Origin: Methanomicrobiales archaeon HGW-Methanomicrobiales-6
GTDB lineage: Archaea > Halobacteriota > Methanomicrobia > Methanomicrobiales > Methanoculleaceae
Assembly: GCA_002839575.1 (NCBI GenBank)
Contig: PGYH01000001.1
Span: forward strand, 1-43,752
Length of the DNA: 43,752 nucleotides
Direction of reading: 5' to 3'
Shown here: piece after piece, positions 1 through 7,822 of the stretch
Layout: each line of letters starts with the position of its first letter
Position numbering within the stretch: the stretch's first letter is position 1
The notes under the pieces: model-generated
The model's input: the letters and a program-made list of their open reading frames with translations, nothing else
Databases searched by the model: none
What the model was told of the DNA's origin: nothing
Made by a program: the position numbers and the translations under genes

Positions 1-94
1 GAATGGTGCTCAACCTCCGTTCCTGGCGGAACATCGTCACTCGCACCGAATGGTGCTCAACCTCCGTTCCTGGCGGAACGTCGCATTCTATAAA
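1..94. repeat. Direct repeat pair, cut by window start
   Basis: A 32-base unit beginning GAATGGTGCTCAACC occurs at 1-32 and again at 48-79, so the period is 47 bases; similarity continues a few bases beyond each copy with one A/G difference. Each copy contains the inverted repeat GTTCC-tggc-GGAAC, and the junction contains GCACC-gaat-GGTGC, so the transcript of either strand could form adjacent hairpins. The array may continue outside the window. It lies just past the 3' end of aqpM, so it could be a termination or RNA-processing element or part of a dispersed intergenic repeat family. The 15-base spacing is too short for a CRISPR spacer. Confidence 0.7.
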
Positions 95-110
95 AAACGG
101 TAGGGTTGTA

Positions 111-854
111 TCATTCGCAGCAGACGTAGTCGTAGAGGAACGCGGCGAGCACCGCACCGACGATGGGGCCGATGATGTAGATGGGGAAGAACTCCCAGAG
201 GTTCTGGCCGGCAAGCAGCCAGTCCCCGAGGAACGGGCCGAACGTACGGGCGGGGTTCAGCGACGCGCCGGTCAGGTTCCCGATCGTTGTGATGATCCCC
301 GCGACCGCGAGACCCACCACAAGCCCGGCAAAGCCCGGCGTGGCCCGTTCGTCGACGGCGGCGCCCATGATGACGAGCATCAGAAGAAACGTCCCGACCG
401 CCTCGATGACGATCGCCTGCAGGTAGCCGATACCGGGGAACGGTGTCGTCGCCCCGAGGCCTCCGATGGCTACGGCGTCCGGGCCGACGGCCCAGGCGAA
501 GAGCAGGCTCGCTGCCGCGGCACCGATGAGCTGCGCCGCGATATACGGAACGACGTCGCGGCCCGGGAGCCGGCGGGTTGCAAAGAGGGCTATCGTCACC
601 GCCGGGTTGATGTGGCAGCCCGATATCCGCCCGAGGGCGTAGATCGAGCCGGCGATGGCGATGCCGAAGGCGAGCCCTATCGCGAGCCAGTCGCCAAGCC
701 CCCCGAGCGCCCCGATTCCTATGTTGAAGGGGGTCGCCGGGGTCGTCCCCGCGGCGAGCATCAGCGTGACGACCGCGGCGCCGGCACCGAAGAAGACCAG
801 AATGAATGTGCCGACGGCTTCGGCTATGCATCGTTTTCCAAGAGATGTGGTCAT
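111..854 (-). CDS. aqpM: Aquaporin, MIP family (AqpM-like)
   Basis: A 247-residue membrane channel predicted to pass water and possibly small neutral solutes or gases across the cytoplasmic membrane. Both pore-lining NPA motifs are present, at residues 83-85 (context HINPAV) and 200-202 (context SLNPARTFGP), in the two halves expected of the six-helix MIP fold. The length fits the family. I start at the ATG at 854 (MTTSLGKR) rather than upstream codons because a TATA-like TTAAAAAG lies about 27 bases before it. The product resembles archaeal AqpM more than bacterial GlpF by its compact loops. It is transcribed in the same direction as the DUF2180 and DUF2193 genes, but a terminator-like hairpin at 896-911 separates them, so it is probably an independent unit. 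Confidence 0.93.
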   Translation of the reverse strand: MTTSLGKRCIAEAVGTFILVFFGAGAAVVTLMLAAGTTPATPFNIGIGALGGLGDWLAIGLAFGIAIAGSIYALGRISGCHINPAVTIALFATRRLPGRDVVPYIAAQLIGAAAASLLFAWAVGPDAVAIGGLGATTPFPGIGYLQAIVIEAVGTFLLMLVIMGAAVDERATPGFAGLVVGLAVAGIITTIGNLTGASLNPARTFGPFLGDWLLAGQNLWEFFPIYIIGPIVGAVLAAFLYDYVCCE

Positions 855-895
855 GGTTTCACCAGTACATAAGATACTCCTTTTTAATGAAGTCG

Positions 896-911
896 AGCCC
901 AAAAAAGGGCT
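896..911 (-). terminator. Hairpin with A/T loop between DUF2180 gene and aqpM
   Basis: AGCCC-aaaaaa-GGGCT is a perfect 5-bp stem around six A/T pairs, placed 12 bases after the DUF2180 stop. Read on the minus strand the loop is T6. It plausibly ends the DUF2193-DUF2180 transcript before the aqpM promoter. Confidence 0.45.
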
Positions 912-922
912 TGAGGTTGCTT

Positions 923-1132
923 TTACTTCGCATACAGGGCGTTATAGCACGCGGGACAGAGGATCCGCGGCAGCGGGGCCTTCACGCGCTTGCTGGGGAG
1001 CGGGTAGCCGCCCTCCCAGACGTCAACTTCCTTCCGGATCGCGTGCTCCATGCAGAGCCCCATCCCGCAGACGATGCAGATCGCCACCGCCTCGCTATCC
1101 TTCCCCTCGAGGGCGCAGTAGTAGCACTTCAT
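923..1132 (-). CDS. DUF2180 family small zinc-finger-like protein
   Basis: A 69-residue protein opening MKCYYC and carrying further cysteines in IVCGMGLC and LCPAC, with a histidine between, so two paired-cysteine knuckles are likely to bind zinc. The start is the ATG at 1132; an open frame continues upstream only because it runs antisense inside the neighbouring gene. It matches the methanogen family DUF2180 by sequence pattern. It starts 11 bases after the DUF2193 gene ends, on the same strand, so the two are probably co-transcribed and may work together. Function is unknown; a metal-binding or protein-protein adaptor role is only inference. Confidence 0.8.
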   Translation of the reverse strand: MKCYYCALEGKDSEAVAICIVCGMGLCMEHAIRKEVDVWEGGYPLPSKRVKAPLPRILCPACYNALYAK

Positions 1133-1143
1133 GACCGCTCCTT

Positions 1144-2643
1144 TTATACCGCCTCTTTCCACTGGCAGTACTGGTGCCGCATGTCGACCAGGCACGCCGA
1201 GGCACAGTTTTTGCAGGCCCGCACCGGGGCCGCCGGTGTCTCCTTCTCGAGAGCGATGATGTTCGTCATCATCGTCGCGGTCACCGGCTCGCTCGTCAGG
1301 AGGCACGGGTAGTCGGCAAGACTCATCAGGGCGGCGAACCGGACGGATATCGCACAGGCCGGGTAGGTGTACCACTGCGGGTTCATCAGCACCTCATTCT
1401 TGCTGATGGGCGAGAGGTCGACGGGGTACTTGCCGACCATGGGGACCAGTGTCTCACCGGAGCCGTTCCGCATCCGCTGTGCCTTGTCGAGGATTTTCCA
1501 CCCGCGGTAGATCATGTCCATGAAGTCGCAGTTGTGGAGTTCCGCCGCCGCGCCCCGGGACGGGTAGAGCTGGACGTAATTGTGGAACCGCCTCGTGAGC
1601 AGGTCGACGATCATGGGGGCGTTGAACCCGTCGAGCTGGAGGAGGTACTCGGTCGCGGCGGCAGACGACCCGGTCGCGACCGAGAGGACGTCCCAGTAGC
1701 TCTTGTAGGCGTCGAGCGAGTTCTTGAGTGACGACTCCATCACCTCCGTAACCGCCTCGATCACCGCCATGACGACGTCGTCCTTGCACATGTTGAAGGT
1801 CGACTGCGCGATGTGGTGCGCGACGTCGCCGACGCTGTAGGCGGGAACCGTCAGGATGTTCGCATAGTGGACGCCGTCGTCGACGGCGGCGCGAACCGTC
1901 GGCTCCATCCGCCGCCGGTACTCGGCCATGTACTTCCGCGGGTCGAATGACGACATCCCGGCCCCATCCATCAGTTCCGCCTGGGCCTCGATCGGGTCGC
2001 GGTAGATCTTTTGCATGATCCCGACCTCGTTCGCCGTCGCCTCGCCGGGGGTGGCGCCCCCCTCGAGGGCGTGGGCGAAGGTGTCCCCGAACCCATAGGA
2101 GGTGTTCATCCCCCACGATTTGGCAGCGAGGATGGCGCGCTTGTGCTCGACCGGTATATCGGTCTTCTGGAGCACCCGGTTCACCACGTTGCTCGTGCTG
2201 CCCGGGATCAGCGCGAAGTCGACGACGCAGGTGGGGCCGTAGAACCCGCCGTAGCGCCGCACCGCTTCAAGGCCGATCCTGGCCTCCGCGGCGGCGATCG
2301 CCTCCGTGAAGGCGTCGACGCTCTTTGCGAACGCCTCGTCCTGGTTTTTGAGGATATCGAGCACCACGGGTGTCTGGTAGTGCTCGACGAACGGATCGTC
2401 TTCCGGCCGAACGGTTGTCGTGAGGCCTTGCAGAACCTCGGCATGCGAGATCACCGAGTTCTTGTGGAGGTCGATGACCGCCCGGCTCTGGTCGCCGATC
2501 GCAGTCATGCCCCGGACGGCGTCGACGTAGGGTTTCGTGTCAGAGAGGACGAACTTCTGGCCGCGTTTTGCTTTTAACGTCTCCACGTCCGCCCGCTGGG
2601 CGGTCATGGCCTCGTTGATCATCTTCTCGTAGAGTTCTCTCAT
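1144..2643 (-). CDS. DUF2193 family protein with cysteine-rich tail
   Basis: A 499-residue soluble protein matching the methanogen-restricted family DUF2193, of unknown function. The body is largely helical by composition, with no membrane segment or signal peptide. The last 25 residues carry four cysteines (C477, C480, C484, C493), a C-x2-C-x3-C spacing that could bind a metal or Fe-S cluster; the adjoining DUF2180 gene is also a cysteine-knuckle protein. I choose the ATG at 2643 over the GTG at 2652 because AGGTGA, a strong ribosome-binding site, lies six bases before this ATG and overlaps the GTG. The probable TATA box at 2921-2930 implies a leader of roughly 250 bases. Family assignment is from memory of the sequence pattern. 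Confidence 0.8.
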   Translation of the reverse strand: MRELYEKMINEAMTAQRADVETLKAKRGQKFVLSDTKPYVDAVRGMTAIGDQSRAVIDLHKNSVISHAEVLQGLTTTVRPEDDPFVEHYQTPVVLDILKNQDEAFAKSVDAFTEAIAAAEARIGLEAVRRYGGFYGPTCVVDFALIPGSTSNVVNRVLQKTDIPVEHKRAILAAKSWGMNTSYGFGDTFAHALEGGATPGEATANEVGIMQKIYRDPIEAQAELMDGAGMSSFDPRKYMAEYRRRMEPTVRAAVDDGVHYANILTVPAYSVGDVAHHIAQSTFNMCKDDVVMAVIEAVTEVMESSLKNSLDAYKSYWDVLSVATGSSAAATEYLLQLDGFNAPMIVDLLTRRFHNYVQLYPSRGAAAELHNCDFMDMIYRGWKILDKAQRMRNGSGETLVPMVGKYPVDLSPISKNEVLMNPQWYTYPACAISVRFAALMSLADYPCLLTSEPVTATMMTNIIALEKETPAAPVRACKNCASACLVDMRHQYCQWKEAV

Positions 2644-3030
2644 ATCAATCACCTGTATGGTTCCTGCCGCCCGGTTCTTCGGACAGCATGTTCAAGAAAG
2701 CGATTCTTACGGCGGTCCCTGCGGAACCTCCGGATCATGCGGAGCTACTCTGAGCGATGGAGAATGCGGATGGTTTGGCTATGGCGGCCCGGGAAAGGGG
2801 GCTGAAGAGCCAGAAGGACGGCGATCGGGGATACGATACCCGTTGTCCGGCTCGTGCACCCTCCATCATGCCTTGAAATCCCGGTAAGGGTTCTTCAATC
2901 GGCCTAGTTGGTCGTCCTTACATATATCTCTTGTGTCGTTCGCCGGAGCCTGTATCCGGTGAAAAAGAAGGGTTTTTTTGCTTCCCGGGCAACTAAAGTC
3001 GGCTCTTTTGGGTGCTCGCCGTTTCGGCGG
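2644..3030. other. Intergenic region, long leader of DUF2193 gene
   Basis: About 390 bases between the DUF2193 start and the flap endonuclease stop. The minus strand has a TATA-like gaGATATATG at 2921-2930, which would start transcription near 2899 and leave a leader of about 250 bases. A 45-codon frame (ATG at about 2874 on the minus strand) lies in the leader but shows no recognisable protein. A T5 run on the minus strand at 2962-2966 may end the fen transcript, and CCGGA-gcctgta-TCCGG at 2943-2959 is a small inverted repeat. The plus-strand 76-codon frame here has no sign of being real. Confidence 0.4.
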
Positions 3031-4032
3031 TCAGAACCAGGCATCCAGCGTCTTCTGCGTCGCCTTCACTGAGACCCTGGAAAGAGCGCTCCTGACGCGC
3101 TCTTCTGAGAAGTCGTAGCGGCCAGAGAGCATCTCCACGACCCCTTCAACGTCCGGCGTCTTCCACGCGAGGGAGTAGTCGTCGGTGACCGGCGGGTCGA
3201 GGAAGAACTCCCGAACCGGGGCGGGGTCGAAATCGGGCTGCTTCTCGGCGATCGCCGACTCAAACTCGCCGTTTCGCACGATCTTTAAGGCCGTCTTGCC
3301 GCCGACGCCCCGGATACCCGGGTTGAAGTCCGTGCCCACCAGAATGCCGATCTCGACGAGTTGCTCCCGCGTGATACCGAGACGGTCGAGGAGGGAGGAG
3401 AGGACGATCCGTTCGGGATTTACCGTGATCGTCCGCCCGCGGCTCTTTCGCCGGCCGCTGACGGTGAGGTTCCTGATCAGGACCGGGGAGCCGAAGAGGA
3501 GCGAGTCGTAGTCCTGCGAGACCGCGTAGGTGACTTCTCCCCTTTGCACCATATAGGCCGCCTGGGCTTCGCCTTCGCTCGGAGCCTGTATCCAGGGGAT
3601 GCCGAGGAGATCGAGGAGTTCACGGGACGACTCGATGGTGTGGCTGTCGATACGCGCGGACGCGCTCGCCTGTTTGTATGCCTCCTCCATATCCCCCTCC
3701 CTGAGCGCCGTCTTCCAGGCCTCGTCAGCCCTGGCACGGACGAGGCGCCGCTCGTTGATCGTCTCCTGCTTGAACTCCGGCGGCTTCCCGTCGAAGACGA
3801 AGACCGGCCTGATGCCTTTCTCCAGAAAGTTGGCTGTCCGGAAGAGGGTGCCGGAAAGGTGGGAAGTGACCCGGCCGGCACCGTTCATCAGCGGGGTGCC
3901 GTCCGGCTGCCGGATGATGGAGAGGAACTGGTAGAGCGCGTTGTGGGCGTCCACTGCGGCGATGCCGGAAAGGTCGTCCCATGCCACCGTCTCTTTACAT
4001 TCTGCCAGTATATCTCGGATTGCAACGCCCAT
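3031..4032 (-). CDS. fen: Flap endonuclease 1
   Basis: A 333-residue structure-specific nuclease that removes 5' flaps during Okazaki-fragment maturation and base-excision repair. The metal-binding acidic residues of the XPG/FEN family are visible: D28 in [11 protein letters not shown]81 in FVFDGKPP, the pair of glutamates in APSEGEAQA, the two aspartates in [10 protein letters not shown], and D in [17 protein letters not shown], which also forms the helix-hairpin-helix. The last eight residues, QKTLDAWF, are a textbook PCNA-interacting (PIP) box, so the enzyme should be loaded by the sliding clamp. Length is normal for archaeal FEN-1. The ATG at 4032 starts the conserved MGVAIRDIL. It follows the 104-residue membrane protein with a gap of 48 bases on the same strand. 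Confidence 0.97.
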   Translation of the reverse strand: MGVAIRDILAECKETVAWDDLSGIAAVDAHNALYQFLSIIRQPDGTPLMNGAGRVTSHLSGTLFRTANFLEKGIRPVFVFDGKPPEFKQETINERRLVRARADEAWKTALREGDMEEAYKQASASARIDSHTIESSRELLDLLGIPWIQAPSEGEAQAAYMVQRGEVTYAVSQDYDSLLFGSPVLIRNLTVSGRRKSRGRTITVNPERIVLSSLLDRLGITREQLVEIGILVGTDFNPGIRGVGGKTALKIVRNGEFESAIAEKQPDFDPAPVREFFLDPPVTDDYSLAWKTPDVEGVVEMLSGRYDFSEERVRSALSRVSVKATQKTLDAWF

Positions 4033-4080
4033 GCTACCTGATCATGAGAAGGGGAGAGGCCATTAAGATGACGGTCCGGT

Positions 4081-4395
4081 TCACCGATACATCCGGCGGG
4101 AGAGCCCGTCGACGATCTCCTCGATGTGGCTGACCGTATTGTCGTATCTGGCGGTCATCGTCTTCCCCATCTCTTCCATGTTCACGCGCATGGTGCGTTC
4201 CCGTTGTGCAATGCTCGCCTCAAGGCTCACGACCTTCATGCCGAGAGAGATGAGCAGTCCCCCGAGGGAGAGCATCATGAACGTCGCAGCAACTGCTATG
4301 ATCAGGTCCTGCCAGAACCGCATCACCAGCACGACGGTGGAGACCACCATCACGATGGTGAGAACGATGTCGCCGATGAGTTCGCGAATCTCCAT
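4081..4395 (-). CDS. Small membrane protein with coiled coil
   Basis: A 104-residue protein with two hydrophobic segments (about residues 8-26 and 29-52) followed by a charged, heptad-like helix (about 55-104) rich in E, R, M and Q. The layout suggests a two-pass inner-membrane anchor with a cytoplasmic coiled coil, possibly oligomeric. I do not recognise a named family. It diverges from the presenilin protease gene across 57 bases, and precedes fen on the same strand. The ATG at 4395 is the only sensible start. A link with the protease is conceivable from the shared promoter region but not shown. Confidence 0.65.
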   Translation of the reverse strand: MEIRELIGDIVLTIVMVVSTVVLVMRFWQDLIIAVAATFMMLSLGGLLISLGMKVVSLEASIAQRERTMRVNMEEMGKTMTARYDNTVSHIEEIVDGLSRRMYR

Positions 4396-4452
4396 ATTTT
4401 AAAGTGATGAGGATGCATTAATTAACCTACCTATAATGAATGGAGTTTTGTA

Positions 4453-5364
4453 ATGCAGATACGCGACTGGCTGCCACTTCTCGGAATGCCCCTCATGCTT
4501 CTGTTTGTCCAGCTGATTGCCATCCTCCTCGTCATGCCCATGCAGGCGGCGGGGCTTGTGGCGTTTGAAGATCCCGAATCAGTAGCAAATCCCCTGATCT
4601 TTATCGGGATGCTGCTCGCCTTCACGCTGGTCCTGCTCCTCCTGATCCGGATGGGGGGGAGGCGCTTCATCTCCGTCTTCATCGGCATTTCCATATTCCT
4701 GACGTTCATCTACATCTTCTCAGCGCTCTCCCTCCTCGTGCTCGGGGCAACCGGTGCCGCCGCCGCCGTGACGTTCATCGGCGCCGGGGCGGCGACTGCG
4801 CTCCTCTACCTCTACCCGGAGTGGTACGTCATCGACATCCTCGGCGTACTGATCTCCGCCGGGGTCGCTTCAATTTTCGGCGTCTCCCTCGCCATTCTGC
4901 CGGTGCTCGTGCTGCTCGTACTGCTCGCGGTCTACGATGCTATCTCGGTATACCGGACAAAGCACATGATCACGCTTGCTGAAGGCGTTCTTGAGACAAA
5001 AGCCCCTATCATGGTCGTGGTTCCGAAGAGAATGGACTACTCGTTCCGGAAAGACGGGCTTAACATCTCGGAGGGGACGGAGCGCGGCGCGTTCGTCATG
5101 GGTATGGGTGACCTGATCATGCCCTCCATCCTCGTGGCATCGTCGCACGTCTTCGTGGATGCGCCCGCGGTTCTCTGGGTCCTCTCTGTCCCGACACTCG
5201 GCGCGATCGCCGGGTCGCTTGCCGGCCTTGCCATCCTTCTCTACTTCGTCAACAAAGGGAATCCCCAGGCGGGACTCCCGCCCTTAAACGGCGGAGCTAT
5301 TACTGGTTTTCTGGTTGGGGCGGCTCTCGCAGGCTCGTTCTCGTGGCTTCCCTTCTGTGTGTGA
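4453..5364 (+). CDS. Presenilin-family intramembrane aspartyl protease (PSH)
   Basis: A 303-residue polytopic membrane protease related to eukaryotic presenilin and signal peptide peptidase, cleaving peptides within the membrane. The first catalytic aspartate is D162 in YDAISVY, the second D220 in GMGDLIMP, and the substrate-gating PAL-type motif is LPPLNGG near residues 275-281. There are about nine hydrophobic segments, with a soluble loop at about 185-212. The D162/D220 numbering equals that of the crystallised Methanoculleus marisnigri homologue, a strong clue to genus. GGAG about eight bases before the ATG at 4453 supports the start. Its last 65 bases overlap the end of the convergent NOG1-like gene. 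Natural substrates are unknown; clearance of signal-peptide remnants is a guess. Confidence 0.96.
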   Translation: MQIRDWLPLLGMPLMLLFVQLIAILLVMPMQAAGLVAFEDPESVANPLIFIGMLLAFTLVLLLLIRMGGRRFISVFIGISIFLTFIYIFSALSLLVLGATGAAAAVTFIGAGAATALLYLYPEWYVIDILGVLISAGVASIFGVSLAILPVLVLLVLLAVYDAISVYRTKHMITLAEGVLETKAPIMVVVPKRMDYSFRKDGLNISEGTERGAFVMGMGDLIMPSILVASSHVFVDAPAVLWVLSVPTLGAIAGSLAGLAILLYFVNKGNPQAGLPPLNGGAITGFLVGAALAGSFSWLPFCV

Positions 5365-6286
5365 GCAACAGGTCGAGCACCGCCTCCACCCCCTCGCCGG
5401 TGAGCGTGGACATCGCCGGGTAGCCCTCGATATCCCGGATATCCGCCTTGTTTACGACAGTCACCACCGGCACGTCGACGAGCAGCCGCAGTTCGTCGAG
5501 GAGCCGGAGCTGGTCGTCGAGCGCGTACCCGCAGTGTTCACTTGCGTCCAGGATGAAGAGAACGACGTCAGCCGTGTTGATGATAGCGCTTACCGCCTGC
5601 CGCTCGATGGGGTTCCTCTCGGCCGCCGGACGTTCGAGGACCCCGGGCGTATCGATGAACTGCAGCCGTTCGCGTTTCCCGATATCGCGGTGGCCGACGA
5701 TGATCCCCTTGGTGGTGAACGGGTAAGAGGCGATCTCGGGCTCTGCGGTGGAAACGAGCCTGATGAACGAAGATTTTCCGACGTTCGGAAATCCTGCGAC
5801 CACCACGGTGAAATCGTCCTCGTTCACGTGCGGGAGTTTTCGCAGGATGTTTCTCGCTTCGTTGAGGTATAAAAGGTCATCTTCAACCTGGTGAACGATG
5901 GAGGCTATGCGGGCGACGGCCTGCCGCCGTTTCTTGTCGGTGTCTATCCCGGATCGCATGCTGCGGGCGTAACCGGAGCCGATGATCCAGGCCTGATCGG
6001 CCGCCCAGTTGACGGCGCCGAGAGATTGTTTCAGCCGATCGAGCGAGACGAGGATGTCGGTCGCCTCCTGGTAGAAGGGGGAGAGGCGCTCGAAGCTCGG
6101 GAACGAACTGACCACGCTTTTCAACTTGTCGTGGAGGGCTTTCGCGACCGATCTCACGAATTCCTCATTCGCGCGGTCGACGTTGATCTTCAGCTTCTTT
6201 TTGGCTGCCGCCCTGCGAAGACTGCGGTCGAGCACTTCGTCCGCCGTCGGAACGGTCGGGATAGTTTCAAACTCCACTGTACGCAC
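5300..6286 (-). CDS. NOG1-like GTPase
   Basis: A 328-residue P-loop GTPase of the Obg/NOG1 branch, probably a ribosome large-subunit assembly factor. The N-terminal 150 residues are a helical domain typical of NOG1; G motifs follow: G1 GFPNVGKSS, a threonine in FTTKG, G3 DTPG, G4 NKAD. The start is uncertain: GTG at 6286 and GTG at 6277 are both in frame, and the TATA box centred at 6300 would place the transcript start near 6275-6277, favouring a leaderless GTG at 6277. The gene faces PSH head-on with a 65-bp coding overlap, and it diverges from the HTH-CBS gene from what seems to be one shared palindromic TATA box. It lacks the long C-terminal extension of eukaryotic NOG1. Confidence 0.9.
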   Translation of the reverse strand: MRTVEFETIPTVPTADEVLDRSLRRAAAKKKLKINVDRANEEFVRSVAKALHDKLKSVVSSFPSFERLSPFYQEATDILVSLDRLKQSLGAVNWAADQAWIIGSGYARSMRSGIDTDKKRRQAVARIASIVHQVEDDLLYLNEARNILRKLPHVNEDDFTVVVAGFPNVGKSSFIRLVSTAEPEIASYPFTTKGIIVGHRDIGKRERLQFIDTPGVLERPAAERNPIERQAVSAIINTADVVLFILDASEHCGYALDDQLRLLDELRLLVDVPVVTVVNKADIRDIEGYPAMSTLTGEGVEAVLDLLLTHRREATRTSLREPPQPENQ

Positions 6287-6295
6287 AACCTAATG

Positions 6296-6303
6296 TATTT
6301 AAA
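6296..6303. promoter_or_regulatory. Palindromic TATA box shared by divergent genes
   Basis: TTTAAA at 6298-6303 sits 25 bases before the ATG of the HTH-CBS gene (6326) and 23-24 bases before the in-frame GTG of the NOG1-like gene (6277) on the other strand. Archaeal TATA boxes are usually centred 26-27 bases before the transcript start, so one symmetric box could serve both leaderless genes. No second box is visible in the gap. Confidence 0.5.
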
Positions 6304-6325
6304 CAACGTATTATGAGTGATAATT

Positions 6326-7207
6326 ATGGATCTCTCTCCTATTCAGAAGGACATCCTGATAACTCTGATTACCCTATACCATCAGTCTTCTCACTCTATA
6401 AAAGGTGAGGAGATCGCGGATGTGTTGAAGCGCAACCCCGGCACCGTCCGCAACCAGATGCAGGCGCTAAAAGCACTGGGGCTTGTCGACGGGGTCCCCG
6501 GCCCCAAAGGGGGCTACAGCCCGACTGCAAACGCGTACAAGGAACTAAATCTCGGAGACCTGGAGCACCAATCCGAGGTGCCGATCATCCGCGACGGGGA
6601 GAAGGTGAAGGGCGTCCGGGTTGCCGAGCTCGGGTTCACCACCCTCTGCCACCCGGACCTCTGTCAGGCGATGGCCAGGATCATCGGAAGCGTGAAACTC
6701 TTTCGCGTAGGAGATATGGTCACGATCGGGCCCACACCGGTGAACAAACTGCTCGTCCGCGGCGAGATCTTCGGTATGGACGAAAACCTGCAGGCGCTCC
6801 TGATCAGCGTCTCGGAGATGATATCCCTGCCGAAGCAATCGATCAAACACTATATGAGCACCCCGCTCCTGACCCTGCCGCTCACGGCAACCCTCCGGGA
6901 TGCCGTGCATCTCTTCAATACGCATCATATTCACGGGGCGCCGGTGCTGCAGGACAGCGGTGGCCTCGCGGGCATCGTAACGTTGAGCGATGTCGCCCGC
7001 GGCCTGGACGAGGGCCTGACGCTGGATGCGCCCGTCTCACGGGTCATGACCCCCGATGTGGTGGAGGCGCCGTCGTCGATCCGGCTCTATGAACTCGTGG
7101 GGCGGTTCAAGGAACGGGCGATTGGGAGGTTGATTGTGGTCGAGGACGGCAAGCCCGTTGGGATCGTTACCCAGACCGATATTATTCGGGTCTTTCCCTC
7201 ACTTTGA
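6326..7207 (+). CDS. HTH and CBS-pair domain transcriptional regulator
   Basis: A 293-residue protein with an N-terminal winged helix (about residues 3-65: IADVLKRNPGTVRNQMQALKALGLV, then a GPKGGY wing), a middle ligand-like region (about 75-165), and two CBS motifs (about 172-228 and 233-293) that form a Bateman module. Such archaeal proteins are predicted regulators that sense an adenine nucleotide, SAM or a similar ligand through the CBS pair. I start at the ATG at 6326; an in-frame GTG at 6317 is possible but the TATA box at 6298-6303 puts the transcript start at the ATG. The effector and target genes cannot be told from the sequence; autoregulation of the tight divergent promoter is plausible. 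Confidence 0.85.
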   Translation: MDLSPIQKDILITLITLYHQSSHSIKGEEIADVLKRNPGTVRNQMQALKALGLVDGVPGPKGGYSPTANAYKELNLGDLEHQSEVPIIRDGEKVKGVRVAELGFTTLCHPDLCQAMARIIGSVKLFRVGDMVTIGPTPVNKLLVRGEIFGMDENLQALLISVSEMISLPKQSIKHYMSTPLLTLPLTATLRDAVHLFNTHHIHGAPVLQDSGGLAGIVTLSDVARGLDEGLTLDAPVSRVMTPDVVEAPSSIRLYELVGRFKERAIGRLIVVEDGKPVGIVTQTDIIRVFPSL

Positions 7208-7260
7208 TCCCCTCCCTGTTCGGAATTTGGCGCTTCAACCCCTCTGGGGACGGATAAGTA

Positions 7261-7328
7261 TTTATATGAGAATACCTATGGTGCTTCTGTTAAACGAGTT
7301 CTGTGTGTGAGTGCATTTCACAGAACTC
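7261..7328 (+). promoter_or_regulatory. Histone promoter with leader inverted repeat
   Basis: TTTATATG at 7261-7268 is a good TATA box, predicting a transcript start near 7290. Directly downstream, GAGTTCTGTG (7296-7305) and CACAGAACTC (7319-7328) are perfect 10-base inverted arms around a 13-base loop. This can be an operator for a dimeric repressor just after the start site, or a hairpin in the histone mRNA leader 23 bases before the start codon. Confidence 0.6.
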
Positions 7329-7351
7329 AGTGAAAAGGGGGAAATGAGATC

Positions 7352-7561
7352 ATGACTGATATACCTTTGGCACCTGTTGGCAGAATCGTAAAGAAGTCCG
7401 GCGCGGAGCGCGTGAGTTCCGATGCTAATGAGGAACTTGCGAAATTGATGGAGCAGTACGCTTCAAGGATCGCAAAAGAGGCGATCAAACTGGCGGGTCA
7501 CGCGGGGCGAAAGACGGTCAAGGCGACCGATGTCCGGATGGCGGCCGAAACCGTGAAGTAA
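7352..7561 (+). CDS. Archaeal histone (HMf family)
   Basis: A 69-residue single histone fold that dimerises and wraps DNA. The sequence has the family layout: an N-terminal APVGRIVKKSGAERVS segment forming helix 1 and the first loop, a central helix from SSDANEELAKLM through RIAKEAIKLAGHAG, and the RKTVKATDVRMAAE terminal helix, with the DNA-contacting R and K residues in the loops and no tail. ATG at 7352 is preceded by a purine-rich AAAAGGGGGAAA. It is a monocistronic gene with its own strong promoter and a hairpin-forming leader. Downstream, a short T run near 7575-7580 may terminate it. Confidence 0.97.
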   Translation: MTDIPLAPVGRIVKKSGAERVSSDANEELAKLMEQYASRIAKEAIKLAGHAGRKTVKATDVRMAAETVK

Positions 7562-7822
7562 AACCAACTTCAACTCTTTTTGCAGCACGAAGGTGCCTGA
7601 TCGCAGTACGAGTCTCCGGTTCCGGGAAAGCAAAAAAAGTGTTTTTAGTACCGGTGGTCTGGTATGTGCCCTTCTTGACAAACCCTCTGGCCCCGGGCAA
7701 CGGCGGCGCAATCCCTTTCTGATGAAAAATCTGCCTCACTGATAAAGAATCTAGAAAGTAAATTTTCCGTGATTTTATAGACTTTAGAAGATTTAAATAG
7801 TACAAACAACCCACGGTTCTGT

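Noticed and set aside
1-94. CRISPR array
   Set aside because: Only two copies, a spacer of about 15 bases that is partly similar between units, and no cas genes in the window.
2657-2887. 76-codon plus-strand reading frame in the 2.6-3.0 kb gap
   Set aside because: No ribosome-binding site or promoter, glycine/serine-rich composition unlike the neighbours and no recognisable family; more likely leader of the DUF2193 transcript read on the wrong strand.
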